Assembly (NCBI GenBank): GCA_905221615.1
Contig: CAJNDT010002024.1
Coordinates: forward strand, 797,357-861,356
DNA length: 64,000 bases
Origin: Symbiodinium sp. CCMP2592
Lineage: Eukaryota > Sar > Dinophyceae > Suessiales > Symbiodiniaceae
Direction: 5' to 3'
Shown here: positions 51,118 through 61,461 of the stretch, piece by piece
Numbering within the stretch: position 1 is the stretch's first letter
How the letters are laid out: every line of letters begins with the position of its first letter
Position numbers and translations under genes: made by a program
Notes under the pieces: model-generated
Database searches by the model: none
The model's input: the letters and a program-made list of their open reading frames with translations, nothing else
Told to the model about the DNA's origin: nothing

Positions 51118-51179
51118 TGCATTACGCAGAGAAGATCCAAACCGATGCGCTAGTCCGGTAGCCTGCCAAGTTTTGGAGT

Positions 51180-51545
51180 TTGGTTTATGAGGGCTTTAGG
51201 GTTCATAGGGTCTAGGGGTCTAGGGGTTTAGGGTTTAGGGCTTCAGGGTTTATAGGGTGGAGGGGTTTATAAGGGCTTTAGGGTTTATAATGTCTAGGGG
51301 GGAGTTGGGGTCTATAGAGTTGAGGGTTTAGGTTAGGGTGTTGGAGTTTGGCGTTTAGGGTGTATAATGTCTAGGGGGGAGTTGGGGGTTGTAGGGTTGA
51401 GGGTTTAGGTCAGGGTTTTGGAATTTGGAGTTTAGGGTTTATAGGGTTTAGGGGGGAGTTGGGGGTTGTAAGGTTGAGGGTTTTGGGTTTAGGGGGAGTT
51501 AGGGTTTAAAGGGTTGAGGGTTTGGGTTAGGGTTTAGGGTTTCTG
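51180..51545 (+). repeat. Degenerate G-rich telomere-like tract
   Basis: Irregular GGGTTTAGGG, GGGGGGAGTTGGGG and GGGTTTATAGGG units for about 360 bp. A further run is at 51630-51690. Confidence 0.7.
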
Positions 51546-51689
51546 GGTTCTCCTTCCCGAAATGTCTTGGACATCGTGGAAGACCGTGAGCTCCTGAACA
51601 TCTAAACCTGTTATCCGAGTTATTGCAGAGATCGGGGTTTAGGGTTTTGGGTTTAGAGTTTAGGGTTGAGGGTTTTGGGTTTAGGGGTA

Positions 51690-52175
51690 GATCTTATGCA
51701 AAATTTGGGGTCCGGATGACCCTCCAGTTGAGACAATCTTGAGGCATCAGCTGCGGCCGTCTGACGAGATACTAGGATTGTAGGAGCCCAGCGAGGCCCA
51801 TGCTACTGGTAGAACGCAATATAGGAATTTCATGGGAATCCTTCAAAAGGAGCCCTGAAAGGACCCCATAAGGCCTAAAAGGAATCTGGGGTTCCTGTAA
51901 AGGGGAACCTAGGCTTCCTTTAAAGGGAACCTAGGACCCAGAGTTCCTCCAAAGGGGCCCTCAAAACCCATGACTCTTCGGGCCGTATGAGGTGGCTCCC
52001 ACGCCGGTGGGCAGCGAGAGCTCCAGTGCTTCCTACAGCATCATGGGCATCTACCTAGGCTGGATGGGGGCAATATAGGGGCTTCATGTCCGTGAATAGT
52101 AATATTAAGAATAATACTAGTAATAATAATCATAACAATAAGTTATCATAATGATATTAATAATCGCAATAATAG
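51690..52175. other. Stretch without a recognisable gene
   Basis: CCTTTAAAGGG-type phrases at 51850-51960 and an AAT/ATA-rich tract at 52085-52175. No coding content recognised. Confidence 0.4.
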
Positions 52176-52413
52176 CATAGGGGCTTACATAACTACCAAT
52201 ACTATTTCGGGGGGGCGGTTGCTTAGAAAACTAGAGTATAACGGGCCATAAATACCTAGGCTGGATGACGGTAGGGTTCGGGGTTTAGGATGGTTCAGGG
52301 TTTAGGGCTGGATGAGAGTAATATAGGGCCCCCTAAACACTTAGCCAATACTATTTTTGGGGGGAGTATAATGGCCCCAAAACCCTATTCTAATTATTAA
52401 GGCCCGTGTGTTA
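52176..52413. repeat. Two family C hairpins
   Basis: A partial copy (CATAGGGGCTTACATAACTA to about 52250) and a fuller copy at 52320-52413 (ATATAGGGCCCCCTAAACAC to CTAATTATTAAGGCCCG split). Confidence 0.65.
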
Positions 52414-52584
52414 GGGTGGGTTTGGGGCTCAGGGTTAATTGTGGGGTTGAGGGAGGGTATAGGTTGTGAGGTTGAGCCCTGAACCTTATAAGCCGTACCA
52501 CCCTAAACCCAGCCTTTCATCACTTTTGGGTTGAAACCCCTAAATGCTCTGCCCTGAACCCCTAAACCCTTTTCCTCATAACCC

Positions 52585-52709
52585 TACTTGGAGGATCAGG
52601 GGACTTATCATGTAATGTTACAAGTCTCCTAATTGGGGTTGTAAGTATTCATAAGTATAGTTACCTTCTTTTCTAACCCTACTTACTAAGTCCCATGAGC
52701 CTTTAAGTA
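52585..52709. repeat. Hairpin family B element, reverse orientation
   Basis: TACTTGGAGGATCAGGGGAC to CCCATGAGCCTTTAAGTA. Confidence 0.8.
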
Positions 52710-52851
52710 TGGGACTCAGAGCTGCAAGATACCGTCCCCAAGCCCGATACCCGAATTCCTAAACCCTAGACACATAGGGTTCTTACGATTTCCGATTTAC
52801 GGCTTCGGCTTCGTAACGTTTCAGAGTTGGGGCTTGGGGTTCCAGAAGTTT

Positions 52852-52955
52852 GGGTGGTTGTCAAGATTATGGTCCCTTTTTGGGTCCCTGTTTTAGTATG
52901 GCACCTAATATTTAGGGTACCCCCAAAACGAGACCCTGATGTCGACAACCACCCA
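52852..52955. repeat. Hairpin family E element
   Basis: GGGTGGTTGTCAAGATTATG mirrors GATGTCGACAACCACCC; flanks GTTT and ATTT are similar. Confidence 0.8.
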
Positions 52956-53044
52956 TTTGTGTTCAGGGCAAGATAGGGCTGAAAGATTTGGCACTTCTAA
53001 GTCTGCTTCGGCTTTGGGAGGTGCTAGAGTCGTGACAGCCAAGA

Positions 53045-53220
53045 TTCGGGCTTAGGATTTAGGATTTTAGGGTTTAGGCTTTAGGAACTTAGGGTTTAGG
53101 CTTTAGGATTTAGCATTTAGGATTTAGGAATTTAGGGTTTAGGAGTTTAGAATTTAAGATTTAGGAATTTAGGGTTTAGGAGTTTAGAATTTAGGATTTA
53201 GGAATTTTAGGCTTCAGGAT
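53045..53220 (+). repeat. TTTAGGA/TTTAGGG variant tract
   Basis: About 175 bp of TTTAGGATTTAGGAATTTAG type units, a variant in which GGA often replaces GGG. Confidence 0.75.
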
Positions 53221-53329
53221 TTCGGGTTTCGGATACGGTTCAGCAGGGGTAATAAAGGCTTTGAGGACGAAGAGGGCCCCAGCCCTGAAGCCTGAGTGCT
53301 GACCTGAATCGCCAGCAGGCCAGCACTAT

Positions 53330-53436
53330 ATGGAAGTTTCCGAAAATTTGGGGTACCTTATTTTAGGGTCCTTATAATACGGATCCTAATATTTAGGATA
53401 CTCTATTAGGGTCCCCTATTTGCGGAAACTCCTATA
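53330..53436. repeat. Hairpin family A element with ATAT duplication
   Basis: GGAAGTTTCCGAAAATTTGG to TTTGCGGAAACTCC with (T)ATAT on both sides. Confidence 0.8.
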
Positions 53437-53775
53437 TCATTCCGTGTGTGTAGCATAGGGGGTCGGAATAGAAGCTACTGTTGATGATATAAATCCTGCA
53501 TTACCTTAAGGACCCTAGACTATGGGAATTGTGGTATATTCCTTATTATGGGTGATGCAAGGTTTATATCATCAACCGTATACCATTCCGTGTGTGTAGT
53601 ATAGGGTGTCGGAATAGAAGCTACTGTTGATGATCTAATAAATCCTGCATTACCTTAAGGACCCTAGACCTATGGGAATGATGGTATATTCCTTATTATG
53701 TGTAATGCAGGATTTATATCATCAACCGTATATCATTCCGTGTGTGTAGTATAGGGGGTCGGAATAGAAGCTAGG
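53435..53775. repeat. Tandem ~147-bp block with two family D hairpins
   Basis: TATATCATTCCGTGTGTGTA followed by GGGGTCGGAATAGAAGCTA occurs three times (about 53435, 53580, 53730). Family D hairpins at 53480-53577 and 53625-53727 sit after the first two copies. The second hairpin carries small changes. Confidence 0.85.
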
Positions 53776-54164
53776 AGTGGACATCTCATAGAGATCTTGG
53801 ACACGATTTGGATGTCCTATCTCGATGCCTGAAGTCCTCCGCAGGTGTTGTTTACACCATTGGGAGATTCCTGCGCAACTGGGAAGGCATCTTAGGCTTT
53901 CTGTCATTCGAAAACCCCATGCAACAGGGGGCAGCGGTGGTGCGATAATGCCGATTACCGTAATTCCCAAAGACTCTAGACCCCAGATCCTTAAACCAAC
54001 AACATTAACTCCAAAAGCACAAAGCGCTATGGGGTTTTGTGGATGGGGCGCAGTTTCAGGCTACGTGCGTCCGTGCAACGCTATACGGTTCTATTTTCAA
54101 AAGTAGGGTTGAGGGGATTTGTTCCATACCCCATGAATAGGGCTCAGGGTGTAATGTACTCATA

Positions 54165-54268
54165 TGGGAGTTTTCGAAAATTAGGAGTACCGTACTCTGG
54201 GGGTCCTTGTAATAAGGATTCTACTACTTAGGGTACTATATGTTTGGGTCCTATTCTCGGAATCTCCC
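54165..54268. repeat. Hairpin family A element
   Basis: TGGGAGTTTTCGAAAATTAG to CTATTCTCGGAATCTCCC; flanking duplication not clear. Confidence 0.75.
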
Positions 54269-54571
54269 CTTTACCGGAAGGTTTGCAATTCGGAATCTAG
54301 TGGTCACTCTTCGGGTGCTACTTTGGCTGCAAACTGAATCCTAAGTCCCCTCAAGACATTGAAGCCTCAACAAAAGTTCTAAACCGTCGATCACACGCAC
54401 ACTAAATCCCAAACCATAAGCCCTTCATTTAAAGCCAGAGCCGGAGCATCTATGCGACCCCTTACAGCGTATGGGACGTAGCTGAGGGTCCGTAGCGCAG
54501 ACAGCTACCAAGCCTTAACTAAACTCGAACTGACCAGGGAGCCAGACATCCTAAACCCTTGGCCCTAGACT

Positions 54572-54679
54572 CTAAAGGGAACTCCAGAAAGTTGGAATAT
54601 GGTTTCAGGGTAGGATCCTTATAATTTACCATAAAAGGGTTTAGGATAACCATATTCCAACTTTCTGGCTTTTACTTTA
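54572..54679. repeat. Hairpin family F element
   Basis: CCAGAAAGTTGGAATATGGT mirrors ACCATATTCCAACTTTCTGG split; close match to the copy at 22377. Confidence 0.8.
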
Positions 54680-54829
54680 TGAGGGTTTTGGGGTTTGGGT
54701 TATTTACCTGCGATTTGGGGTTTAGGGTTTAGGTTATTGAAGGTGGGGGCATTCAGGGCATTCAGGGTTTAGGTTTTTTCATTACATCTGCATGACGGTT
54801 CGCATTCGCAGCTGTAAGTATTTCATTCA

Positions 54830-54934
54830 TATAGGGGCCTAAATAGTTACCAATACTATTTTGGGGGCTTCCTCATTAAAAGTCTAGTATAATGGGCCCA
54901 AGAACCCTATTGTAATTATTAAGGCCCCTGTATT
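54830..54934. repeat. Hairpin family C element
   Basis: TATAGGGGCCTAAATAGTTA to GTAATTATTAAGGCCCC; ACTATTTTGGGGGCTTCCTC inside. One of the cleanest copies. Confidence 0.8.
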
Positions 54935-55065
54935 ACTGCTTTTTCGGAGCTTGGTGGACTCGTGCGCCAGACCTTAGGCATCGGCGGCTTCGGGTGATAC
55001 AAGACCTTTTTCATCAGGTGTAATTCATCGGATGTCGAATGTCGTGGACTGCCGCGACATTTTGT

Positions 55066-55257
55066 AGGCCGTCGGCGTGGCCGTGGCTGTCCGAAGAATG
55101 GCTGAGAGACTTCGGGAAGACAGGTCTTCAACGCTCTCAAGGAGGCATGGCTTCAGCTTCAGAGTGCCTAGCCTAGAAGACAGAACTTGGCCCCCGCCTC
55201 GCGATGAAGAGGAACATGGCCACAGAGCTTGTGCATCTCCTGCCGAAGGGCCGTAGG
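55066..55257 (+). CDS. Open coding-like stretch with stop, possible terminal exon
   Basis: One frame reads MAERLREDRSSTLSRRHG, then FSFRVPSLEDRTWPPPRDEE and HGHRACASPAEGP before a TAG at about 55255. Charged, protein-like composition without a known domain. A family B hairpin follows at 55292. Confidence 0.3.
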
Positions 55258-55291
55258 AGCTCTTGGCACGGCAGGATTCCATACTTACAGG

Positions 55292-55406
55292 TACTTAAAG
55301 GATCATGGGACTTAGTAACTATGTAGGGTTATAAATAAGGTAACTATACATATAAGTACTTATGAACGTATAACCTTACTTACTAAGTCCCCTGATCCTC
55401 CAAGTA
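55292..55406. repeat. Hairpin family B element
   Basis: TACTTAAAGGATCATGGGAC to CCCTGATCCTCCAAGTA, about ten bases shorter than most copies. Confidence 0.85.
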
Positions 55407-55946
55407 GCTGCTGTGACAAATCCTTGCAAAGCCATTTATAGTAGGCTTCTGCGCTGCAAAGCGCAGATACTTGGGATTTGCGAGGCATGCGGCGAGTGAC
55501 TCCCTACATCTGTCCGTCGTAGGAGGTCGGCACAGACATTTACATAGATCGCTTTCCCTTTCCCCATAAAATAACTTGAGCAAGGCAGCTCTATCCATCT
55601 ATCTATTTTGTCTATGTATGTATGTATATTTTGTGTATTTTGCGTTTGGGGTTTGCGACTTCGGGGAGCAAGTCCAGTAGGATACGCTCTGCAGACCTTT
55701 TGCCGAGCCCGACAAGCCAGACTCCCATACCCTCCAACTACCCGGTAATCCCTCATTATACTCAGAGCCTCACTATTTCGGACCATAATGGCTCGAGTAA
55801 GGGCACTTTGGGACTCCATTGCATAATGTATTGTACTGTAATGCAACATACCGTAGAACACAAGATGATACGACATAACACCCTTACCCTAAACGCTAAA
55901 CCCTAAGCCTTGGGTCCTGGCCCGGACTCCACGGAAACTGTGCCGA

Positions 55947-56018
55947 GGCCTCGTGTTCCAGGATGCCTCCAAGCGGGTGATCTACGAGGAGATGAACGAC
56001 ACGGAGCTGCTGCAGGCG
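55947..56018 (+). CDS. Exon-like fragment with a GTAGTA donor
   Basis: GLVFQDASKRVIYEEMND then TELLQA, followed by GTAGTA at 56019. Codon use is GC-rich and the composition is clearly protein-like. The upstream border is undefined (frame open back to 55920). A family A hairpin follows within 35 bp. Confidence 0.45.
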
Positions 56019-56051
56019 GTAGTACCCAGATTACCCAGTCTGGGCCGGCAT

Positions 56052-56143
56052 ATGGGATTTTGGAGCCTTATTTTGGGGTCCCTTTAGTAAGGATCCTACT
56101 GCTTAGAGTACTATATCAGGGTCCCCATTTCCGGAAACCCCAG
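56052..56143. repeat. Hairpin family A element (diverged)
   Basis: Interior CCTTATTTTGGGGTCCC and AGTAAGGATCCTACTGCTTA are typical; the left end is decayed, the right is TTTCCGGAAACCCC. A solitary right end also lies at 56286-56314. Confidence 0.65.
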
Positions 56144-56845
56144 TATATACATCAAGCTTGATTATGGCGGCACGGGTTAAAATGTCTTCGTCATACGTTT
56201 GTTTTGTTGTTTTTTTGGAGGGGAGGGGCGGGGGTGAGTCAACTGAAATGAAGGATCTGACTAATGGTCAATGTAGGTCTATACAATAGGGTCCCCTACT
56301 TTCTGAAGCGCCCAAATAAGAAGCATCAACTGACAGCATACTCCAAAATCATCATGTTGTTGATTATAGACCTCTTCGTGACAAAGACCGCCAGATATGC
56401 CAGATGAAAGCGTGTTGCCAGTGTTTCGAGTCCACCAGCATGGAACCTATCGAAAGTACCCATACCTTCACAGTTTTCCGTCTATGTGCGTGCGACGCTT
56501 CACTTGCACATGCGGGTTACGACACAATCAATGTTGGCGAGAAGGTCGTGCTGCAGAAACTCATAGTTTTCGTAGCTCCGACACAACTTCCTTGGAGGCG
56601 ATAGGTACTGTTGTCGTGGACAAGTTAGTCGATTCTGGTAGTTAACTACACCAATAGAACCCGATCCTTTTTTTAATGTTGGATTCATTGAGTTCCCTTT
56701 AAAGCTGAGCAGGGAAAGGGAAATAGTCGTTTTGTAAGGGGTCTCCTTGGGAACAGTGGAAGTGTTGTTGACAAGATGGCAAGTACAAAATGGACCAAGG
56801 GTCTTGCACTGTTGTCGCGAGAGAGGTGCCTTCTAGGCTCCACAC

Positions 56846-56952
56846 ATGGGTAGTTGTCAAAATGATGGTCCCTTTTGGGGTCCCTAGTATAATACGGCAC
56901 CCGCTATTTCGGGTACCCAGAGGGGGACCTTTTATTTTTTACAACTACCCAC
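56846..56952. repeat. Hairpin family E element with ACAT duplication
   Basis: GGGTAGTTGTCAAAATGATG mirrors TTACAACTACCC; ACAT on both sides. Confidence 0.85.
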
Positions 56953-57006
56953 ATGTTTTCCCTGGCGCCGTTTAGGGTTCAGGGTTTAATGTTTCAGCTT
57001 CAGGTT

Positions 57007-57103
57007 TTACCAGCACCCCCCAAGTCCTCTCTGTAGAGCCCTGATGGCCCTAATTGCGGGTACTTGGGGTACAATAGAGGGGTGGTTGGAGGGTGCTGGT
57101 ATA
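57007..57103. repeat. Hairpin family L element
   Basis: TTACCAGCACCCCCCAAG and GGAGGGTGCTGGTATAA are inverted ends around GGCCCTAATTGCGGG. Single copy seen. Confidence 0.65.
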
Positions 57104-57910
57104 AGGTTCAGAGGGTTTAGGCCTTAGAGGTTAGGGTTCCGCGTTGAGGGATCCTGGGAGGTCCTTCGACAGCCCGATATCATGTTTTTGGCTGCTGCCG
57201 GAAGCCATTCATCCGTTGAAGGTAGAGGGTCTGAATACTTGGTAAGATAAACACCCTCATAGTCTCAATACAATTAGAGCACGGGATACCTCAAATGCCA
57301 AAACTATTCGTTAGTAGAGGCTTATCTATTATCTTAGTGGCTGTAAAACAAACTTTTCAACTTTTGCCGGGAATGGGTTGTATGATGCCTAGGATAGCAA
57401 TAAGAGAGGGTTGCTGGGGGGGTTAGAGAGGTAAAGAAGGGGATGGGAAACTAGTAGAGGTGATTCTCAAGGTCTTGTTTTGGGTTTTTAAATGGGGGTG
57501 TATGGGTTTGAAATAGGCCGCATAGCTGTAGTGCTCGAACGTAGTCTGACGACGTCACAACAAGCCTTGAACTTTACCCCTCCTCCCTAAACCCAAAATG
57601 TATATCCTTACACCTTCAGACACCTAAACCCTGGAAAGCTGAAGCCCATCACCCTCAACCATGGCACCACCTTAAACCCTATCGTCCCAGATCCCTACTA
57701 ACTACAGACTCCCATCACCAGTGCCATAGGCCTTCAAGCTTCGTAGTCCACCCACCCTAAAGCCTAAAACCGTAACCTCGACCCTAATAATTTGAACCCA
57801 ATGACACTAGACCCGAGAGGCTAACAGCTGAATGCCACCACACTAATCCCCAACACCCTAAAACCCTAAACCCTAAAACCCTAAGCCCTAAACCCAAACC
57901 CTTAAATCCT
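57104..57910. other. Stretch without a recognisable gene
   Basis: Last region with telomere-like motif: degenerate C-type phrases from 57580 and a cleaner array at 57858-57905. No coding content recognised before 57911. Confidence 0.4.
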
Positions 57911-57960
57911 GCCCGCGACTTCATCGTCTTCTTCAACGACATGGGCCGGCCGCTGCCTGA
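57911..57960 (+). CDS. Exon-like fragment at the border of the GC-rich segment
   Basis: ARDFIVFFNDMGRPLPE is open and strongly protein-like. It follows the last telomere-like array and precedes GGTTTTTTAG. The frame stays open through the hairpin repeats to about 58594, but that continuation has repeat-driven composition. Confidence 0.4.
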
Positions 57961-58049
57961 GGGTTTTTTAGTTTTAGGTAGGACCCTAAGACCCGGTTGG
58001 TTTCCCTCCCTAACCCCGCATGACTTGTGCTTGAGTTGTTGGCAGCTCA

Positions 58050-58435
58050 GTCAGGCGGTGCCGGTTCTTCGTGAGCCGGGCACCAGCCGATTGAGCTGCA
58101 GGGGGTCTTCGGTGCCGGTTCTTCGTGAGCCAGGCTCCGTTGCCCCCTCAGTCTGGCGGTGCCGGTTCTTCGTGAGCCGGGCACCAGCCGACTGCGCTGC
58201 GAGCCTTTGGTGCCGGCTCTTCGTGAGCCTGGCTCCATTGCGCTCCCGGTCAGGCGGGTGCCGGCTCTTCGTGAGCCAGGCTCCCATGCCGACCTTCGGT
58301 CAGGCTTGGTGCCGGTTCTCCGTGAGCCGGGCTCCGATGCCGACCGAAAGCTCTGAGGCCTCGCCTGAGCTTTGGAGTTTTGGTCAGGCACGGTGCCGGT
58401 TCTTCGTGAGCCGGGCTCCGATGCCGATCAAAATC
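58050..58435 (+). repeat. Seven-copy hairpin repeat (GGTGCCGG...GAGCC)
   Basis: Copies begin at about 58057, 58111, 58158, 58209, 58257, 58308 and 58392. Each reads GGTGCCGG[TC]TCTTCGTGAG then CC. GG[TC]TC and GAGCC pair around a TTCGT loop, and GCC pairs with GGC outside a one-base bulge. The T/C difference keeps pairing (T-G wobble versus C-G). Spacers of about 20-55 bp differ but often carry TCAGGC before and CCGATGCCGACC after the hairpin. Confidence 0.9.
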
Positions 58436-58599
58436 TTCACAGCCGGCATGATTGGCCCGAGCGTTTCGGTCAGCTCGGCCGATGCCTGGACTGGCCCATT
58501 GTGGTGTGCCGTCCGGCTGGGTTTTTTTCAGGGTGAGGCCCCAGAAACCCCCCCATTCGGATTTGGGATTGTGACCCCAGATTCACCCCCCTAAGTTTC

Positions 58600-59560
58600 A
58601 GGGTGTTGCGGTATTGATTCGGGTTCGGGGTGGCCTTCGAGCCTTTGGGGTTTGGTTTGGGCCTGGGGTCTAGGAGGGTGGTTTAACTTGGTGCGTCTGA
58701 GGCCTGACCATCACCGCCTGACCGTCGTGGCGCCTGGCCAGGCAGGTTTCGCAGTGAAGTCCGTTTCCAGCTTAAATTTGAAAACTGTATGGCCATTTCA
58801 CTCAGGTCTGACCATTCGTAAAACTGATGATGCCCGGCACCCGTTACTTCGCATGTTCTTTCTGACTGTTGTGTCACTGGCTTAGGTCTGACTTGGACAA
58901 TGCTGGCTGACGAGGGGTGCCTGGTTCCTGGCACGGTACCGCACCACAGCATTGCATCCTGATTGACTGTCTCGTTGTGTGTCTGAGGCCTGACCTTGGC
59001 TGATGTTGCGAGGTGCCCGGGGGCTTCGCCTGGGTCTGCCTCACAGTGTCGCTGGACTGAGGCCTGGCGTTGGGCATCTGATGACGAGGTGAGGTGCCCA
59101 GATTCTGATTCGCAAGCCCTTAGACTTTGCACTGTTGTTTTAAGGCCTGATCTCAGCCCTTGGGTTCGTCGGTTGATGATGCCAGGTGCCCGTTTCTGCT
59201 TCACATTGCAACATGTCATGGTGTTCCCTAGCCCGGTCTAAAATACGAGGAAGCACCATGAGACCCGCTCTAAGGCAACATCCAGGTTTCATGATGCGAG
59301 GTGCTTGGTCCTGTGTCTGATGCACTTGGGCTGGCCACACTGTTATTTGATTGAGGCCCGACCATGGCAATGGACGACGACGATGAGTTGCGTCAATATT
59401 TGGATGCGGGGCGCCCGGTGCTCTTCAGGAGACTGGTCTTGGTTCGCCGGTTAAGTTCCCCCCCCATGCGACGGAGGTTTGACTTTGGATTGGATGACGA
59501 CGTGCGGTGCCCGGTTCTTCTCATGTTCCTGCATGCACTTAGTGTTTATTGTTGCAGTCC
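58600..59560 (+). repeat. Degenerate ~100-bp tandem repeat
   Basis: A pattern of [CT]GAGGCCTGACC, then about 20 bp later GATGATGAGGTGCCCG, then a TTCTGCTTC-type phrase recurs at about 58705, 58805, 58883, 58983, 59057, 59140 and 59350. Units are strongly diverged. Frames here have no domain. Confidence 0.6.
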
Positions 59561-60015
59561 GTTTGGTTTGTCGGCACGATTTGTCGAGGCTGGAGCCTGC
59601 TGCATCCTCTTCGACTTCCTCGTCTGAGGACCGTGTGCTCCGTGCCATTGAGATGTGAACATGGTTGGCATGGATGAAGCGTGGCTTGAGCATCGGCTGT
59701 GCATGCTGCTTCTTTCTTCTCAGACTCGTCATGAGTTCATGATTTAGCATTTCCGGTAGATGACTTAGGTGCAGTCACTTCTTCAATCGTCAAAAAAATC
59801 AGCGACTGCGGATCCTAACTTAAAGAAAGCTCCTTGGATGGAGCTTCCCATCACATGTGTCACATGTGGACAGACATCTGCCTGAAACTTACACAGACTT
59901 ACACTGCAGCATTCCTTCGGTAGTACACCGGGACAGATCCCACTTTTGGAGCCCAAAACCGGGTCTGTAATTGGCCGACTTAGCACCCCGCTCCCAGCTT
60001 GGAGCCTCCGAAGCC
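59560..60015. other. Stretch without a recognisable gene
   Basis: Unassigned GC-balanced sequence between the degenerate repeat and the lysine-rich gene. It could hold that gene's promoter or earlier exons; nothing specific is visible. Confidence 0.35.
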
Positions 60016-61015
60016 ATGACATCGTCTTCGGGTTCCTCTTCTTCGTCATCGACAAGGTCATCCTCGTATTCAACCTCCTCGTCTGACAGTGACGTTCAGG
60101 AGCAGCCTGAGAGGCCTGAGTGTTAGCCGTCGTGTCGTTGACAATTGAATGATGTGTCCTGGCAGGCAGCAGCGAAAGAAGCCGAACGTTCGAAAGCGTC
60201 GGCAAAACCGCGAAAGGCTGGCCCGAGAAGCTGCCGGGAGCAGCAATGACCACCTGAGGTTGGTACCTGCTGCTGGGAGCAGCCTGAGGGAGGCTGAGAA
60301 GAAGGAGGACAAGAAAGACGAGAAGAAGTCTGAAAAGAAGGACGACAAGAAGGAGGCGAAGCTGCCTGACAAGAAGGTGGAGAAGAAGGAGGACGAGAAG
60401 AAGCCTCCAAAGGCGGAGGATGAAAAGAAGGCAAAGGAAAAGAAGGATGACAAGAAGGCTGAGGAGGCGGCTAAGAAAAAGGAAAAGAAGGATGACAAGA
60501 AGGTCGAGGAGGCGGCTCAACAGAAGAAAAAGGAAAAAAAGGACGACAAGAAGGCTGAGGAGGCGGATGACAAGAAGAAAAAGGAAAAAAAGGATGACAA
60601 GAAGGCTGAGGAGGCGGATGAAAAGAAGAAAAAGGAAAAGAAGGACGACAAGAAGGCCGAGGAGGTGGAGGAAAAGAAGAACCAGGAAAAGAAGGAAGCG
60701 GCTGAGGAGTGGGCTTTGCACCGCCGCAAGGCTGAGGAAGCCGTGAGGAACCTGAAGAGGCCTTTGACGCCTGAGAAAGGGCACGGCAAGGGCAAGAAGG
60801 GCCGGAAGGGGAGGGGGAAGGGGAAAGGAGAAGAGAAGAAGGAAAAGAAGAAGAAGGATAAGAAAAAGAAAGATAAGAAGAAGTCCAAAAAGGACAAGAA
60901 AGACAAGAAGAAAAAAAAGGAGAAAAAGGAAAAGGATGAAAAGAAGCATTTGTTGACTGATCCTGAGTCCAGAAGATATTGTGGCATGTCCTTTGAGGCT
61001 TCTTGGCTGATTTAA
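60016..61015 (+). CDS. Lys/Glu/Asp-rich repeat protein, probable two-exon model
   Basis: Exon 1 (60016-60119) encodes a Ser-rich acidic start (MTSSSGSSSSSSTRSSS...). A 46-nt GT-AG intron (60120-60165) would join it in frame to exon 2 (60166-61015). Exon 2 opens with a basic stretch (QQRKKPNVRKRRQNRERL), then about six units of KKEKKDDKKAEEAD, a short mixed segment (EEWALHRRKAEEAVRNL), a Gly/Lys stretch and a Lys-rich tail before a short ordinary C-terminus ending FEASWLI. The alternative is a single exon from ATG 60149. It is low-complexity, probably disordered or helical, and likely nuclear by composition. Long antisense frames over it are mirror artefacts. No function can be given. Confidence 0.45.
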
Positions 61016-61020
61016 CTCCT

Positions 61021-61160
61021 CTGAGTTTTCGTGGCATGTGTGAGTTCGAGCGTCTGTCGGACAGCAAGGAGCTGCTGTCGATGTACGTCTCGCGTGCCTC
61101 GGTCCTGGTCTTTCTTCGAGACTCGGTGAAGGCCGGGCTTCGTGACCTTATTAAACCCTG
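61021..61160 (+). CDS. Exon-like fragment
   Basis: LSFRGMCEFERLSDSKELLS and MYVSRASVLVFLRDSVKAGL form one open frame with ordinary protein composition, in another frame from the lysine-rich gene. It may be a further exon of it or of another gene. Confidence 0.35.
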
Positions 61161-61461
61161 TGCCTGAGAAGCCAGTTCATCAATGTGTCGGCAGGGAGCA
61201 CCGGACCGCTTCACGGAGGGGACGTTCAACTGTCCGGTGCCTGAGAATGCCGACCACAAGGAGACCCTGAAGCAGGCGGGAGTCTGCACCTGGCATTCTG
61301 TTGTTTTTGAATTTGTCGCAGCGCACATCTGGGCCAGGTGTTGATACACAGGGTGATACACCAGAGGGCCTACCTGAGATGGTGGGCTCTCAACAGCCCT
61401 GCGGCATTCCACAATGCAATGAGGACGGCAGGCCTCCACGAGCCTTGGACTGCATCCACTC

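Noticed and set aside
58050-58435. CRISPR-like array (palindromic repeat with variable spacers)
   Set aside because: Spacers share sequence with each other, vary in length and there are no associated genes; eukaryotic setting.
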